A stretch of 64,000 nucleotides of DNA. Origin: an uncultured Lachnospiraceae bacterium. GTDB taxonomy: Bacteria; Bacillota_A; Clostridia; Lachnospirales; Lachnospiraceae. The translations under genes were made by a program, and so were the position numbers. Positions 8,363 to 17,575 of this stretch are shown here, piece after piece. The stretch is from assembly GCA_951801245.1 (NCBI GenBank), contig CATOMC010000013.1:4191-68190 (forward strand), written 5' to 3'. The notes below the pieces were generated by a model. The model did not search any database, was not told the origin of the DNA, and saw only the letters and a program-made list of their open reading frames with translations. Each line of letters starts with the position of its first letter. Positions within the stretch are counted from its first letter, which is position 1.

Positions 8363-9646
8363 ATGAAACCGTACAGAGAAATGAGTAAGGATGAACTCGC
8401 GAAACAGAAAGCGGAACTGACCAAACAGTTTGAGGATGCCAAGAAAATGGGTTTAAAACTTGATATGTCCAGGGGTAAGCCAACCTCGGCTCAGTTGGAT
8501 ATGACAATGGGACTGATGGATGTGCTGAATTCAGATTCGGATATGACGACCATGGATGGTGTGGATGCCAGAAACTATGGTTTGATGGACGGCATTATTG
8601 AGGCGAAGCATTTATTGGCAGACGTGATGAGTGTTCCGGCGGAAAATGTGATTGTGTACGGTAATTCCAGTCTGGCCATTATGTATGATACGATATCCCG
8701 TTCTGTTACGCACGGAGTGATGGGATCAACACCCTGGTGTAAACTTGATCAGGTAAAGTTCTTATGTCCGGTGCCCGGCTATGACAGACATTTTGCGATT
8801 ACGGAGCATTTTGGGATTGAGATGATTCTGATTCCCATTACACCGCAGGGACCTGATATGGATCTGGTGGAGAAATACGTGAATGAGGATCCGGCAGTAA
8901 AGGGAATCTGGTGTGTGCCGAAATATTCCAATCCACAGGGCATATCTTACTCCGATGAGACGGTGAGAAGATTTGCGGCATTAAAACCAGCAGCGAAAGA
9001 TTTTAGAATTTACTGGGATAATGCCTATGCGATTCATCATTTGTATGAAGATAAGCAGGATCAGATTCTGGAGATCTTGAGTGAGTGTGAGAAGGCCGGT
9101 AATCCTGATATGGTATATGAGTTCTGCTCTACATCGAAGATTACCTTTTCTGGAAGCGGTATCGCAGCCATGGCATCTTCTCCTGCTAACCTGGCAGATA
9201 TCAAAAAGACGCTTACACTGCAGACCATCGGGCATGATAAAGTCAATCAGCTTCGCCATGCCAGATATTTCAAGAATGTGGAAGGCATGTTAGTTCATAT
9301 GAAGAGACATGCGGACATCCTGCGGCCCAAGTTTGAGGCAGTACTGTCTGTGCTGGACAAAGAATTGGGCGGTCTTGAGATTGGAGAGTGGACCAGGCCT
9401 CTTGGCGGTTATTTCATCTCTTTTGATGCGATGGAAGGGTGTGCGAAAGCTATTGTGGAGAAGTGTAAGGAAGCCGGCGTGGTTCTTACCGGTGCAGGCG
9501 CTACTTTCCCTTACGGCAAAGATCCCAAAGACAGCAACATCCGTATTGCGCCTACCTACCCTACATCGGAAGATATGGCCAAAGCCACGGACGTGTTTGT
9601 GCTCTGTGTGAAGCTGGTCAGCGTAGAGAAATTGCTGGAGGCATAA
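8363..9646 (+). CDS. PLP-dependent aminotransferase, aspartate aminotransferase subgroup Ic
   Basis: About 427 residues. The ATG at 8363 follows GGAGG by five bases and starts the conserved MSKDELAKQKAELTKQ region; a start at 8324 would add 13 unlikely residues. The motif LDMSRGKPTSAQLD and the PLP-binding lysine (about K259 in CSTSKITFSGSG) mark the fold-type I family of MocR-like aspartate aminotransferases (PF12897). It transfers amino groups between an amino acid and a 2-oxo acid; the substrate is predicted to be aspartate/glutamate but cannot be proven here. It stands alone, followed by a hairpin terminator. Confidence 0.9.
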   Translation: MKPYREMSKDELAKQKAELTKQFEDAKKMGLKLDMSRGKPTSAQLDMTMGLMDVLNSDSDMTTMDGVDARNYGLMDGIIEAKHLLADVMSVPAENVIVYGNSSLAIMYDTISRSVTHGVMGSTPWCKLDQVKFLCPVPGYDRHFAITEHFGIEMILIPITPQGPDMDLVEKYVNEDPAVKGIWCVPKYSNPQGISYSDETVRRFAALKPAAKDFRIYWDNAYAIHHLYEDKQDQILEILSECEKAGNPDMVYEFCSTSKITFSGSGIAAMASSPANLADIKKTLTLQTIGHDKVNQLRHARYFKNVEGMLVHMKRHADILRPKFEAVLSVLDKELGGLEIGEWTRPLGGYFISFDAMEGCAKAIVEKCKEAGVVLTGAGATFPYGKDPKDSNIRIAPTYPTSEDMAKATDVFVLCVKLVSVEKLLEA

Positions 9647-9717
9647 TAAACCTGGCATTATTTTAAAATGAGTAGAATGATTTCAGAATCAGAAAGTGAA
9701 TAAAAGTATTGTGACAG

Positions 9718-9760
9718 ATATGGTTTCCGTTGTAGAATATAGTACGGAAGCCATATTTTA
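9718..9760 (+). terminator. Terminator hairpin before the Nudix gene
   Basis: ATATGGTTTCCGT (9718-9730) pairs with ACGGAAGCCATAT (9744-9756) through 13 pairs with one G-U, followed by TTTTA. Confidence 0.75.
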
Positions 9761-9794
9761 GATTTGCAGGCGGCAGAAAGGAAGGAGCATAGTT

Positions 9795-10328
9795 ATGGAA
9801 CATTATGAAAGACTGGGGAGAGAACTGGTACACAAGGGTGCTATCATAGATTATTATCAGGACACGATCAAAGTACCCAACGGCAATATTGTGAAGTGGG
9901 ATTTGATCACACACAAAGGAGCGGCCGCTGTGGTAGCCGTGCAGAATGACGGAAGACTTCTGATGGTGAGGCAGTATCGGAATGCGCTTGATCGTGAGAC
10001 TCTGGAGATTCCGGCCGGGGCGCTTGATACGGCAGAGGAGCCTACGCAGGTGGCGGCGGCCAGGGAACTGGAGGAGGAGACGGGTTATAAAGCGGGAAAA
10101 CTGGAACTTCTAATCTCGCTTAGGACAACGGTCGCTTTTTGTAACGAGAGAATAGATGTCTATGTGGCCACGGATTTAACCCCCAGCAGGCAGCATCTGG
10201 ATGAAGACGAATTCTTAAATGTGGAAAGTTATGATTTGGAGGAACTGGTACAAATGATTTATGACTGTAAGATTCAGGACGCAAAGACAGTTTCTTCTAT
10301 TTTGGCGTATCAGCATAAGTACCGATAA
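9795..10328 (+). CDS. nudF: Nudix hydrolase, ADP-ribose pyrophosphatase type
   Basis: 177 residues with a complete Nudix box (G-x5-E-x7-REUxEExGU; AARELEEETGY near residue 95), the loop and helix that hold Mg and the pyrophosphate. The N-terminal beta-sheet region with VRQYRNALDRETLEIPAG is typical of the ADP-ribose pyrophosphatases, which cleave ADP-ribose to AMP and ribose-5-phosphate. GGAAGGAG precedes the ATG. The order nudF-spoIIM-xerD resembles Bacillus subtilis, which supports the symbol. Confidence 0.9.
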   Translation: MEHYERLGRELVHKGAIIDYYQDTIKVPNGNIVKWDLITHKGAAAVVAVQNDGRLLMVRQYRNALDRETLEIPAGALDTAEEPTQVAAARELEEETGYKAGKLELLISLRTTVAFCNERIDVYVATDLTPSRQHLDEDEFLNVESYDLEELVQMIYDCKIQDAKTVSSILAYQHKYR

Positions 10329-10446
10329 CTTTTACGCATGTACAGTCCCTTCAAAGCATATAGATAGATAGGAAACGTCATGTATTCTTGTATGGCGTTT
10401 CCGATAGATGTGCGTATCAGACGATACGCTCAAAGAGGGGATAAAT

Positions 10447-11052
10447 GTGCGTAAGCAGTCATGGTCAAAGAACAGCTATTATATGATGTATCTGTTTATG
10501 ATTGGTCTTTTTATCGGTATTCTGGTGGTCAATGCAGGACATGATTCCTGGATCGCAGACAGCGATCTGCTGGGGATGGAGATGATCACGCGGCTCAAGA
10601 ACAGTATTCCGGCCGGAGAGGGACTGTTTGGCTATGTATTGAAACACAGATTGTTTACACTCTGTATGCTGGCACTTTTATCTACCACAATGGTGGGTCT
10701 GCCTGTGGTCTGTGTATACATCTGCTACATAGGGCTTTCTGCGGGATGTCTTCTATCGGTGGCGGTCATCCGCTATGGGATCCGGGGACTTTTATTTGTG
10801 GCGGCGGGATTGCTGCCCCAGGCGTTCTGTCTGGTGCCGGCTTATATCGGTCTTTTTATCTGGGCAGTCAGCCTCAACAGGACACTGTATGCACCGAAGT
10901 CATATTTGGATGGATATGAGCGTTACAGCAAACAGTTTTATTTGAAAAAGGGTTCGCAGATTATCATCGTGACAGCAGTTGTCATAATAGGTTGTCTTTT
11001 AGAGAGTTATGTCAATCCTAAAGTCCTGCATTTTATCCTGAAAATATTCTGA
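10447..11052 (+). CDS. spoIIM: Stage II sporulation protein M
   Basis: About 201 residues from a GTG at 10447, six bases after AGAGGGG; an in-frame ATG at 10408 lacks a binding site. Several hydrophobic segments are visible (YYMMYLFMIGLFIGILVV near the start, then about 75-125, 130-160 and 180-195). This fits the integral membrane subunit of the SpoIIDMP machine that hydrolyses peptidoglycan during engulfment of the forespore. Its place between a nudF-like gene and xerD supports the call and indicates a spore former. Confidence 0.88.
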   Translation: MRKQSWSKNSYYMMYLFMIGLFIGILVVNAGHDSWIADSDLLGMEMITRLKNSIPAGEGLFGYVLKHRLFTLCMLALLSTTMVGLPVVCVYICYIGLSAGCLLSVAVIRYGIRGLLFVAAGLLPQAFCLVPAYIGLFIWAVSLNRTLYAPKSYLDGYERYSKQFYLKKGSQIIIVTAVVIIGCLLESYVNPKVLHFILKIF

Positions 11053-11170
11053 GAAAATTTTTTTGATTTGTTTTTCCAAGATATAGTAGACATAAATTCT
11101 TCGGTTGCCGATATCTTGTATCTTATTGAGAAAACCGCGCAAATGCCCGTAAATTCAGGGAAAAATCCAT

Positions 11171-11199
11171 TTGCTTTTCTCCAAAAATCTGATTATAAT
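11171..11199 (+). promoter_or_regulatory. Promoter of xerD
   Basis: TTGCTT (11171-11176), a 17-base spacer and a consensus TATAAT (11194-11199), about 60 bases before the xerD start. Confidence 0.65.
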
Positions 11200-11261
11200 G
11201 AAATGCAGACGGTGATTTGATTTACATAAAAGAATCACGAGGGGGAAGGATTTCCGAACAC

Positions 11262-12146
11262 ATGGAGAAAGAAATCAGTGCATTTATCGCCTATTTACAT
11301 AATGTGAAGAATACCTCCAACAACACGGAGCTATCTTATAAAAGAGATCTGGAGAAAGTGCAGCACTTTATGGCTTCGCGCGGCATCGAGGAAGCGGGGG
11401 TAGTGTCTGCAAGGGATCTGAGCGATTATGTGAAATATCTCGAAGATAATAAGTTTGCGGCGGCCACTGTGTCCAGAAATATTGCCTCCTTGAAGGCTTT
11501 TTATCATTTTATGGTGCAAGAAGGAATGGTGCCGGCGGATATCTCCGATAAGCTTAAGGCGCCTAAGATCGAGAAAAAGGCACCGGAGATCATGTCTCCT
11601 GACGAAGTGGTACGTCTCTTAGAACAACCTTCCGGGGATACGCCCAAGGAAATTCGTGATAAGGCCATGTTGGAACTTCTCTATGCGACAGGAATCCGGG
11701 TGACGGAACTGATCACCTTAAAGGTATCTGACGTGAATATGCAGATGAGTTTTATATTGTGTCGTGACCGCAACAAAGAGAGGATCATTCCCTTTGGAGC
11801 GGCAGCCAAAAGTGCCATGGCACGGTATCTGAACGGAACAAGGGAAGAAATGCTGGAGAATAAAGCTTCGGATGTTCTCTTTGCGAACTGTTCCGGTCAG
11901 CCCATGAGTAGGCAGGGCTTCTGGAAACTGATCAAGCATTATGCAAAAAAGGCGGATATCCAGGCAGATATCACACCTCATACATTAAGACATTCTTTTG
12001 CAGCGCATCTGGTTGAGAATGGCGCTGATTTAAGGAGCGTCCAGGAAATGTTAGGACACTCCGATATTTCCACAACGCAGATCTATGCAAATCTGAATCA
12101 CAACCATATCCGGGAAGTATATGCGAAAGCACATCCCCGCGGATAG
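11262..12146 (+). CDS. xerD: Tyrosine recombinase XerD
   Basis: About 294 residues, the standard length, from ATG 11262 behind a GGGGGAAGGA stretch; an upstream TTG at 11217 would add 15 residues. The N-terminal SAM-like core-binding domain (about 1-85) is followed by the catalytic domain with ATGIRVTEL (catalytic Arg), HTLRHSFAAH (His-Arg pair), LGHSD and the nucleophile Tyr in TTQIYANLN. XerC/D pairs resolve chromosome dimers at dif. The order after spoIIM resembles the Bacillus ripX neighbourhood. Confidence 0.95.
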   Translation: MEKEISAFIAYLHNVKNTSNNTELSYKRDLEKVQHFMASRGIEEAGVVSARDLSDYVKYLEDNKFAAATVSRNIASLKAFYHFMVQEGMVPADISDKLKAPKIEKKAPEIMSPDEVVRLLEQPSGDTPKEIRDKAMLELLYATGIRVTELITLKVSDVNMQMSFILCRDRNKERIIPFGAAAKSAMARYLNGTREEMLENKASDVLFANCSGQPMSRQGFWKLIKHYAKKADIQADITPHTLRHSFAAHLVENGADLRSVQEMLGHSDISTTQIYANLNHNHIREVYAKAHPRG

Positions 12147-12158
12147 AAGGTCAATATG

Positions 12159-12179
12159 GGAGAATGCCAGGCATTCTCC
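12159..12179. terminator. Bidirectional terminator hairpin between xerD and the DAHP synthase gene
   Basis: GGAGAATGCC-A-GGCATTCTCC is a perfect 10-base inverted repeat that ends one base before the stop codon of the convergent aro gene. T-rich tracts are short on both sides. Confidence 0.65.
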
Positions 12180-13208
12180 TTAATCATATTCTGCAATGTC
12201 ATAAATCAATCTTTCGGATGCCTCCCATCCAAGGCACGGATCGGTGATGGATTTGCCGTAGACGCCCTCGCCGATTTTCTGACAGCCTTCTTCAATGTAG
12301 CTTTCGATCATGACACCCTTGACCATACTGTGGATATCACGGTTTAACTTACGACTGTGCATGACTTCTTTTACAATCCGGATCTGCTGTGCAAACTGCT
12401 TGTCGGAGTTGTTATGGTTCGCATCGATCACACAGGCGGGATTTACCAGATCGTAATCCTGATACAGGGTGTAGAGGGTGTTTAAGTCCTCATAGTGGTA
12501 GTTGGGCAGACTCCGGCCATGTTTGTTGACGGAACCGCGAAGTACCGCGTGGGACAGGGGATTACCGTCCGTGCACACTTCCATGCCCCGGTAGATAAAG
12601 GAGTGGGGGTGCTGGGCTGCATAGATGGAATTGAGCATGACGGAGAGTGTGCCGCTGGTGGGATTCTTCATACCGGCGGGAACATCGAAACCGCTGACTG
12701 TCATACGATGCTGCTGATCCTCTACGGAGCGGGCGCCGATGGCCACATAGGAGAGGATATCTTCCACATAGCCCCAGTTCTCGGGATAGAGCATTTCATC
12801 GGCGGCGGTCAGGCCTGATTCTTCAATGGCTCTGATGTGCATTTTGCGCATGGCGATCAGTCCGGCCATAAAATCGGGTTTCTTCTCCGGATCAGGCTGG
12901 CTGACGATGCCTTTGTAGCCCTCCCCGGTAGTACGGGGTTTGTTGGTGTAGATCCTGGGAATCAGGACCAGCTTGTCCTGCACTTTTTCATTGACTCTGG
13001 AGAGCCTGTTCACATAATCACAGACAGCCTCCTCATTATCCGCGGAACAGGGGCCGATGATGACCAGGAATTTATTACTTTTCCCTGTGAGCACATCTTT
13101 GATCTGTGCATCACGTTTTTCCTTGATTTCAACTGCCTGTCTGGGTACTGGGAATTGTTTCCGGATTTCTTCCGGGGTTGGGAGTTTGGTTACGTATCGA
13201 AAAGACAT
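12180..13208 (-). CDS. aroF: 3-deoxy-7-phosphoheptulonate synthase (class I, AroF/G/H type)
   Basis: About 342 residues from the ATG at 13208, which has GAGG seven bases upstream; an earlier in-frame start at 13247 adds 13 poorly fitting residues. It condenses phosphoenolpyruvate with erythrose-4-phosphate, the first step of aromatic amino acid synthesis. Motifs: IGPCSADNE, the RIYTNKPRTTGEGYKG substrate loop, GARSVEDQQHR and VIDANHNNSDK. Class I enzymes of this type are usually inhibited by one aromatic amino acid; which one cannot be read here. The gene stands alone on the minus strand. Confidence 0.94.
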   Translation of the reverse strand: MSFRYVTKLPTPEEIRKQFPVPRQAVEIKEKRDAQIKDVLTGKSNKFLVIIGPCSADNEEAVCDYVNRLSRVNEKVQDKLVLIPRIYTNKPRTTGEGYKGIVSQPDPEKKPDFMAGLIAMRKMHIRAIEESGLTAADEMLYPENWGYVEDILSYVAIGARSVEDQQHRMTVSGFDVPAGMKNPTSGTLSVMLNSIYAAQHPHSFIYRGMEVCTDGNPLSHAVLRGSVNKHGRSLPNYHYEDLNTLYTLYQDYDLVNPACVIDANHNNSDKQFAQQIRIVKEVMHSRKLNRDIHSMVKGVMIESYIEEGCQKIGEGVYGKSITDPCLGWEASERLIYDIAEYD

Positions 13209-13374
13209 TGTTTTCCTCGTTTCTGCGTGAACGGCGCCCGGATACAAGGCATTCCCGCCGCCGGCACGCGTTTATTGTTTATCATATTTTAGCGCATGAA
13301 AGTAATCTGGTAACGGTTCGGTTTTCTGCCATTGCGCGAAGCAAATTACTTTCGTTGTGGAAAAAACATCTACA

Positions 13375-14763
13375 TTATAGTATATTGTTGTAAGAATCGC
13401 AACCCTTGCGGGAAATATGCAAGGCGGATATGGTGCACAGCGTGGTCTGCAGGATCTGGCTTGCCAGCATGCCCCACAGATACCCCTTAATGCCATAGTG
13501 CGGGATGGCAAGGAAGACGAAGGCAAGGCGCAGCAACAGGCTTGCCACGCTAAAGCAGAAGGTCTGTGCGGTCTTACCCAGCCCGTTCAGGATACTGCCC
13601 AGTGTACTGGCAATGTACATGAACGGGCAGATAAAGCTGAGGGTCAGAATAAAGCTGCCGGCAAGCTGTGAGTGAAAGAGGATGCGGCCGGCGAAACGCC
13701 CGCATAGCAGAAAGAGAGCCGTGCATAAAAAGCCAAGGAGAAGGCAGTAACGGATGGACGTCATGATGGCACGTCTGACGGCGGTCTGGTTACCGTTCGC
13801 ATCTGCTTCGGCTACGATGGGCAAAAGCAGCACGGAGATGGAGTTGGTGATGGCGGAGGGAAAGAGGATGAGCGGCAGGCTCATGCCGGTCAGCACGCCG
13901 TATACGCCAAGAGCATCCGTGTTATTCAGTCCATAGGCCATCAGCCGGTTGGGAATATAGATGGCTTCGATACTCTGCAGCAGGTTGATCACCAGCCGGT
14001 TGGCAGATAACGGTACTGCCAGAGTCAGAAGCTGTCCCATGATGTGTGTGTAGATGGCGATGCAGTGCGTTTTCAGTCTTTGCGTCCTGACAGGAAGACA
14101 GGGACGGTAGGGAAAGACTTTGTGAGCGCGGGACAAGATGGCAAGGACAGAGACGATCATGGAGGCACTTTCCCCGATCACAAGGCCCACCACGGCAAAG
14201 CTGATGGTCGGTTCCATCTGATGCTTTCTGCAGACGTAGTATATTAGATAGACACTCCCTACACGACAGATCTGTTCTGCAAGCTGGGAGACGGCGGGTA
14301 TCGCGGTTTTGCGGATACCATAAAAATAGCCGTTGATGCAGGAATGGACACAGGCCATGGGGATGGACAGGGCTATGATGCGAAGAAGCGGTGCCGTGCG
14401 CGCCTCCATCAGGCAGGAGACGGCGATCTGATCTGACCATCGATAGATCAAAACGGCGCACAGAAAGGACAGGGTGGATGACATAAGAAATCCTGCCCAC
14501 AGGGTGCGGAAGGAACTCTGATAGTCATGTGTACTGGTTTCGCTTGCCACATATTTGGAAATGGCGGTCTGTATGCCGGAGACTGTGAGGGCAAAGGAGA
14601 GGGCTAGCACAGGGGAAATCAACTGATAAATTCCCATGCCCTCCGCACCGAATACATTGGACAGAAAGATTCGGTAGAAGAAGCCGATCAGCCGGCTTAT
14701 CAGTCCGGTCAGTGTAAGAATGGCTGTTCCGGTGATTAAAGGGTTTTTCCATTTGGTCGTCAT
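13375..14763 (-). CDS. SpoVB/MurJ-type lipid flippase (MOP superfamily)
   Basis: About 462 residues with around 14 hydrophobic segments. The N-terminus GLISRLIGFFYRIFLSNVFG followed by EGMGIYQL is typical of the SpoVB branch of the polysaccharide flippases. Such proteins move lipid-linked cell wall precursors across the membrane; SpoVB serves spore cortex synthesis, but several paralogues exist in Clostridia, so the exact role is open. The start is uncertain: ATG 14763 is preceded in frame by two GTG codons (14772, 14769), and none has a strong binding site. Confidence 0.85.
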   Translation of the reverse strand: MTTKWKNPLITGTAILTLTGLISRLIGFFYRIFLSNVFGAEGMGIYQLISPVLALSFALTVSGIQTAISKYVASETSTHDYQSSFRTLWAGFLMSSTLSFLCAVLIYRWSDQIAVSCLMEARTAPLLRIIALSIPMACVHSCINGYFYGIRKTAIPAVSQLAEQICRVGSVYLIYYVCRKHQMEPTISFAVVGLVIGESASMIVSVLAILSRAHKVFPYRPCLPVRTQRLKTHCIAIYTHIMGQLLTLAVPLSANRLVINLLQSIEAIYIPNRLMAYGLNNTDALGVYGVLTGMSLPLILFPSAITNSISVLLLPIVAEADANGNQTAVRRAIMTSIRYCLLLGFLCTALFLLCGRFAGRILFHSQLAGSFILTLSFICPFMYIASTLGSILNGLGKTAQTFCFSVASLLLRLAFVFLAIPHYGIKGYLWGMLASQILQTTLCTISALHISRKGCDSYNNIL

Positions 14764-14842
14764 AGGCACCACATCATCGTTCGATATGATTACAGTCTAT
14801 GCGGCAAAAGTCTTATATAGTATAGGAGAAAGGGTTATATAG

Positions 14843-15919
14843 ATGGCAAAGAAAGTTGTGGTAGGCATGTCCGGCGGTGTGGATTCATCGGTGGCGGCGC
14901 TTCTTTTGAAAGAACAGGGATACGATGTGATCGGCGTAACCATGCAGATCTGGCAGGATGAATCGCCGAAAAACATAGAAGAAAACGGGGGGTGCTGCGG
15001 ATTCAGCGCAGTGGAGGATGCCAGACGGGTGGCGGACAAACTGGGGATTCCTCATTATGTGATGAATTTTAAGGAAGAGTTTCGGGAAAATGTAATCCAA
15101 TATTTCATGGAAGAATATTTGGCCGGACGTACACCAAACCCTTGTATTGCCTGCAATCGGTATGTGAAATGGGAGGCAATGCTCCATCGAAGTCTGGAGA
15201 TCGGAGCGGATTATATTGCCACCGGACATTATGCCAGGATTATCAGACTGCCAAACGGCAGATACGCGGTACGTGGTTCCGTGACGGCCAGGAAGGACCA
15301 GACTTATGCACTGTATGATCTGACGCAGGAACAACTCGCCCGAACCCTGATGCCGGCGGGCGACTATACGAAGGACCAGATTCGGCAGATGGCAGATGAG
15401 GCAGGGCTTGCTGTGGCGCATAAGCCGGACAGCCAGGAAATCTGCTTTATTCCGGATCATGACTATGCTTCCTTTATAGAAAGGCAGGCAGGCGGACGGG
15501 TGCCGGGCCGGGGGAATTTTGTGACGAAAGAGGGACAGGTTCTGGGAGAACATCTGGGCATCACACACTATACGGTGGGACAGCGAAAGGGCCTGAACCT
15601 GGCTCTGGGCCGTCCGGTATTTGTGACAAAGATCAGACCGGAAACCAATGAAGTGGTGATTGGAGAGGCCGAAGATGTCTTTGGAGATACACTCTACTGC
15701 CATAAGATCAATTATATGGGGATGGCGGATCTTGCCCATCCCAAGCAGGTGACGGCCAAGATCCGTTATGCCCATGCCGGAGAGCAGTGCCGGATTGAGA
15801 CGGCCGGGGAGGACAGGATCAAATGTACTTTCACAAAGCCGGTGCGTGCCATTACACCCGGGCAGGCAGTGGTGTTTTATGAGGATGAAGTGGTCCTTGG
15901 CGGCGGCATTATTTTGTAG
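14843..15919 (+). CDS. mnmA: tRNA-specific 2-thiouridylase MnmA
   Basis: 358 residues, full length. The PP-loop [15 protein letters not shown] near the start binds ATP. The catalytic cysteines are the one in [12 protein letters not shown] and the one in [10 protein letters not shown]. The C-terminal beta-barrel includes [10 protein letters not shown]. MnmA puts sulfur on U34 of tRNA-Lys, -Glu and -Gln. GGAGAAAGGG lies upstream, somewhat far from the ATG. Divergent from the flippase gene. Confidence 0.97.
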   Translation: MAKKVVVGMSGGVDSSVAALLLKEQGYDVIGVTMQIWQDESPKNIEENGGCCGFSAVEDARRVADKLGIPHYVMNFKEEFRENVIQYFMEEYLAGRTPNPCIACNRYVKWEAMLHRSLEIGADYIATGHYARIIRLPNGRYAVRGSVTARKDQTYALYDLTQEQLARTLMPAGDYTKDQIRQMADEAGLAVAHKPDSQEICFIPDHDYASFIERQAGGRVPGRGNFVTKEGQVLGEHLGITHYTVGQRKGLNLALGRPVFVTKIRPETNEVVIGEAEDVFGDTLYCHKINYMGMADLAHPKQVTAKIRYAHAGEQCRIETAGEDRIKCTFTKPVRAITPGQAVVFYEDEVVLGGGIIL

Positions 15920-16094
15920 CTAAGAAAATCTTAAGAAATTTTACCGTTTTTGTTCACGACATTTTCACAGACCCTGTGGTAGTATGAGTACTGATAAACG
16001 GGGGACTTTGGAAAATAAGGGAAAAGCCCGTTACGGACAATAGGCCGGGGTAGTCGTTGTCTGTGGTGCGTGGTTTTGGAATGGTGGTAAAATT

Positions 16095-16484
16095 ATGGTA
16101 GAATCTAAGCTGACAAAAGTAAAAGTGAATAATGAGATAGAGTTATGCGAAGTATATGATAACGCAACCAAAGAACGGATCAAGAAAGTATTTTTCAGGG
16201 AAGGGATATCCTTCTTTATCAAATTCCGCAAGAAGTTTCAGGTAGCCGGGTTTGCTTCGGTCAATCTGGCGGGAGAAGAGGCTTCCGGGGAACGCACCAT
16301 GTTTTCGGAGACGAAAGAGGGCAGATATATCATCTGCGTGAACAAAAGCCAGGAAGAACTGGCCCGCAGATCCATCATGCGGGTAGTGCCCAACCATGGG
16401 GACAGAGTCCGCTTCTTAGGAGAAGACCAGGAAGGCAAAGGTATCAAGAGTCCTTTCTGGGAGATGCTTTATTATAGTTTGTGA
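16095..16484 (+). CDS. Conserved-looking hypothetical protein, 129 residues
   Basis: Not recognised. The protein is basic at the N-terminus, has no signal or membrane segment, and consists of short alternating polar/hydrophobic stretches (KVFFREGISFFIKFRKKF; YIICVNKSQEELARRSI; VVPNHGDRVRFLGEDQ) suggesting a small beta-rich soluble fold. GGTGG lies eight bases before ATG 16095. Its last 13 bases overlap the 3' end of the convergent histidinol-phosphatase gene. The 175-base gap before it includes the inverted repeat AACGGG/CCCGTT (about 15997-16033) but nothing I can name. Confidence 0.65.
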   Translation: MVESKLTKVKVNNEIELCEVYDNATKERIKKVFFREGISFFIKFRKKFQVAGFASVNLAGEEASGERTMFSETKEGRYIICVNKSQEELARRSIMRVVPNHGDRVRFLGEDQEGKGIKSPFWEMLYYSL

Positions 16485-17290
16485 AAAGAGGGGCTTCGTT
16501 TCTCGAAAGTGGTATAATACCGGAAACCGCAGGCCTTTAATAGATCAGCGGCCTGGTCGAAGGCATAGGCAATCTGTTCCGGTGTGTGGGCATCGGAACC
16601 GGTGGTAATGATTTCGCCGCCCAGTTGGCGGTAGCGCTTTAAGACACCGCAGCAGGGATTGGGGTCATGCAGCCCTTTGGCCAGTCCGGCGGTGTTTATC
16701 TCAATACCCTTTTCCATGGAAACGAGGCGTTCCAGAATCTGATCAAAAATCTCCCGATAAGCCTCATAAGAGTAGCCTTCGTCTTTGTTCGGGCCATAGC
16801 GTACCACATAATCCAGATGGCCGTATACGTCAAAGTTACTGTAACTTTTCAGATTATCAAGTATGGATACAAAATATTCTAAATAGGCGTCCTGCTGCGT
16901 CCTGTTGTCATAAAAGGCAGGATAGTAGGGGTCCTTTCCATTGCAGATATGGGAAGAGGCGATGATGAAATCGTATGGATGCTCTTTTGCGAAGGCGGCA
17001 TTGCGTTTTGCAAGGTGGGGCTGCAGACCGATTTCCACACCAAACAAAATCTTGATCCGATCGGCGTATTTTTCTTTAAGTTTCAGTAAATCATAGAGAT
17101 AGGAATCCGCGTTGAGAAGAAACGTATCTTCTGTGTCTTTTTCATTTGCGGGATAATCGAAATCATTATGTTCTGTAAAGCACATGGCAGTAAGTCCCTG
17201 TCGGATGCCCTGACGTATCATTTCTTCCATGGGGGTGTCGGAATCTCCTGAATGGGAAGAATGTAAGTGGTAATCTGCTGTGATCGGCAT
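16472..17290 (-). CDS. hisJ: Histidinol-phosphatase, PHP family
   Basis: 272 residues. PHP metal-binding motifs are present: DYHLHSSHSGDSD at the start, FTEHNDFDYP, SSHICNGKDP and GSDAHTPEQIA near the end. These ligands hold a trinuclear metal centre. The family dephosphorylates L-histidinol phosphate in histidine synthesis (HisK/HisJ), though some members act on other phosphoesters. AAGGAG sits nine bases before the ATG at 17290. It is not in a his operon. Confidence 0.85.
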   Translation of the reverse strand: MPITADYHLHSSHSGDSDTPMEEMIRQGIRQGLTAMCFTEHNDFDYPANEKDTEDTFLLNADSYLYDLLKLKEKYADRIKILFGVEIGLQPHLAKRNAAFAKEHPYDFIIASSHICNGKDPYYPAFYDNRTQQDAYLEYFVSILDNLKSYSNFDVYGHLDYVVRYGPNKDEGYSYEAYREIFDQILERLVSMEKGIEINTAGLAKGLHDPNPCCGVLKRYRQLGGEIITTGSDAHTPEQIAYAFDQAADLLKACGFRYYTTFEKRSPSFHKL

Positions 17291-17498
17291 AGTATGTCTC
17301 CTTTTGTCTGAATTTTTGCCACAAATAGGGTAATTCCCGGCATTAATCGGTCTTTAGTGTAACCGATTCTCATAGAAAATACAAGATTTGTTGACATAAA
17401 ATGAGGAAGAGAAAAATTTGTGATATTTTCATCGCAAATCTTAATTATTTTTGATTTACGTCTTGAATTTTTTGGACAAATTAGGTAAAATAATTTCG

Positions 17499-17516
17499 TT
17501 GACAAAATTTTGTCAA
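17499..17516. promoter_or_regulatory. Perfect 18-bp palindrome upstream of gapA
   Basis: TTGACAAAATTTTGTCAA is a perfect inverted repeat. Its left arm contains a consensus -35 hexamer (17499-17504), but no clear -10 lies 16-18 bases on. Related direct copies TTGGACAAATT (17472) and TTGGCAAAATT (17532) flank it. It may be an operator for a glycolysis regulator; the protein is unknown. Confidence 0.55.
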
Positions 17517-17575
17517 TCTTATCCAGATAGGTTGGCAAAATTATATAAAAAACATTATTTAGGAGGGACTAAAAA

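Noticed and set aside
11262..12146. Tyrosine recombinase as a phage or island integrase
   Set aside because: Length, motifs and the nudF-spoIIM-xerD order fit the core XerD; no att-like repeats or mobile cargo are seen.
14885..15775. 296-codon open frame antisense to mnmA
   Set aside because: Fully covered by the complete mnmA gene, with no recognisable domain.
15920..16094. Possible riboswitch before the hypothetical gene
   Set aside because: Only one weak inverted repeat (AACGGG/CCCGTT) is present, and it matches no riboswitch core I know.
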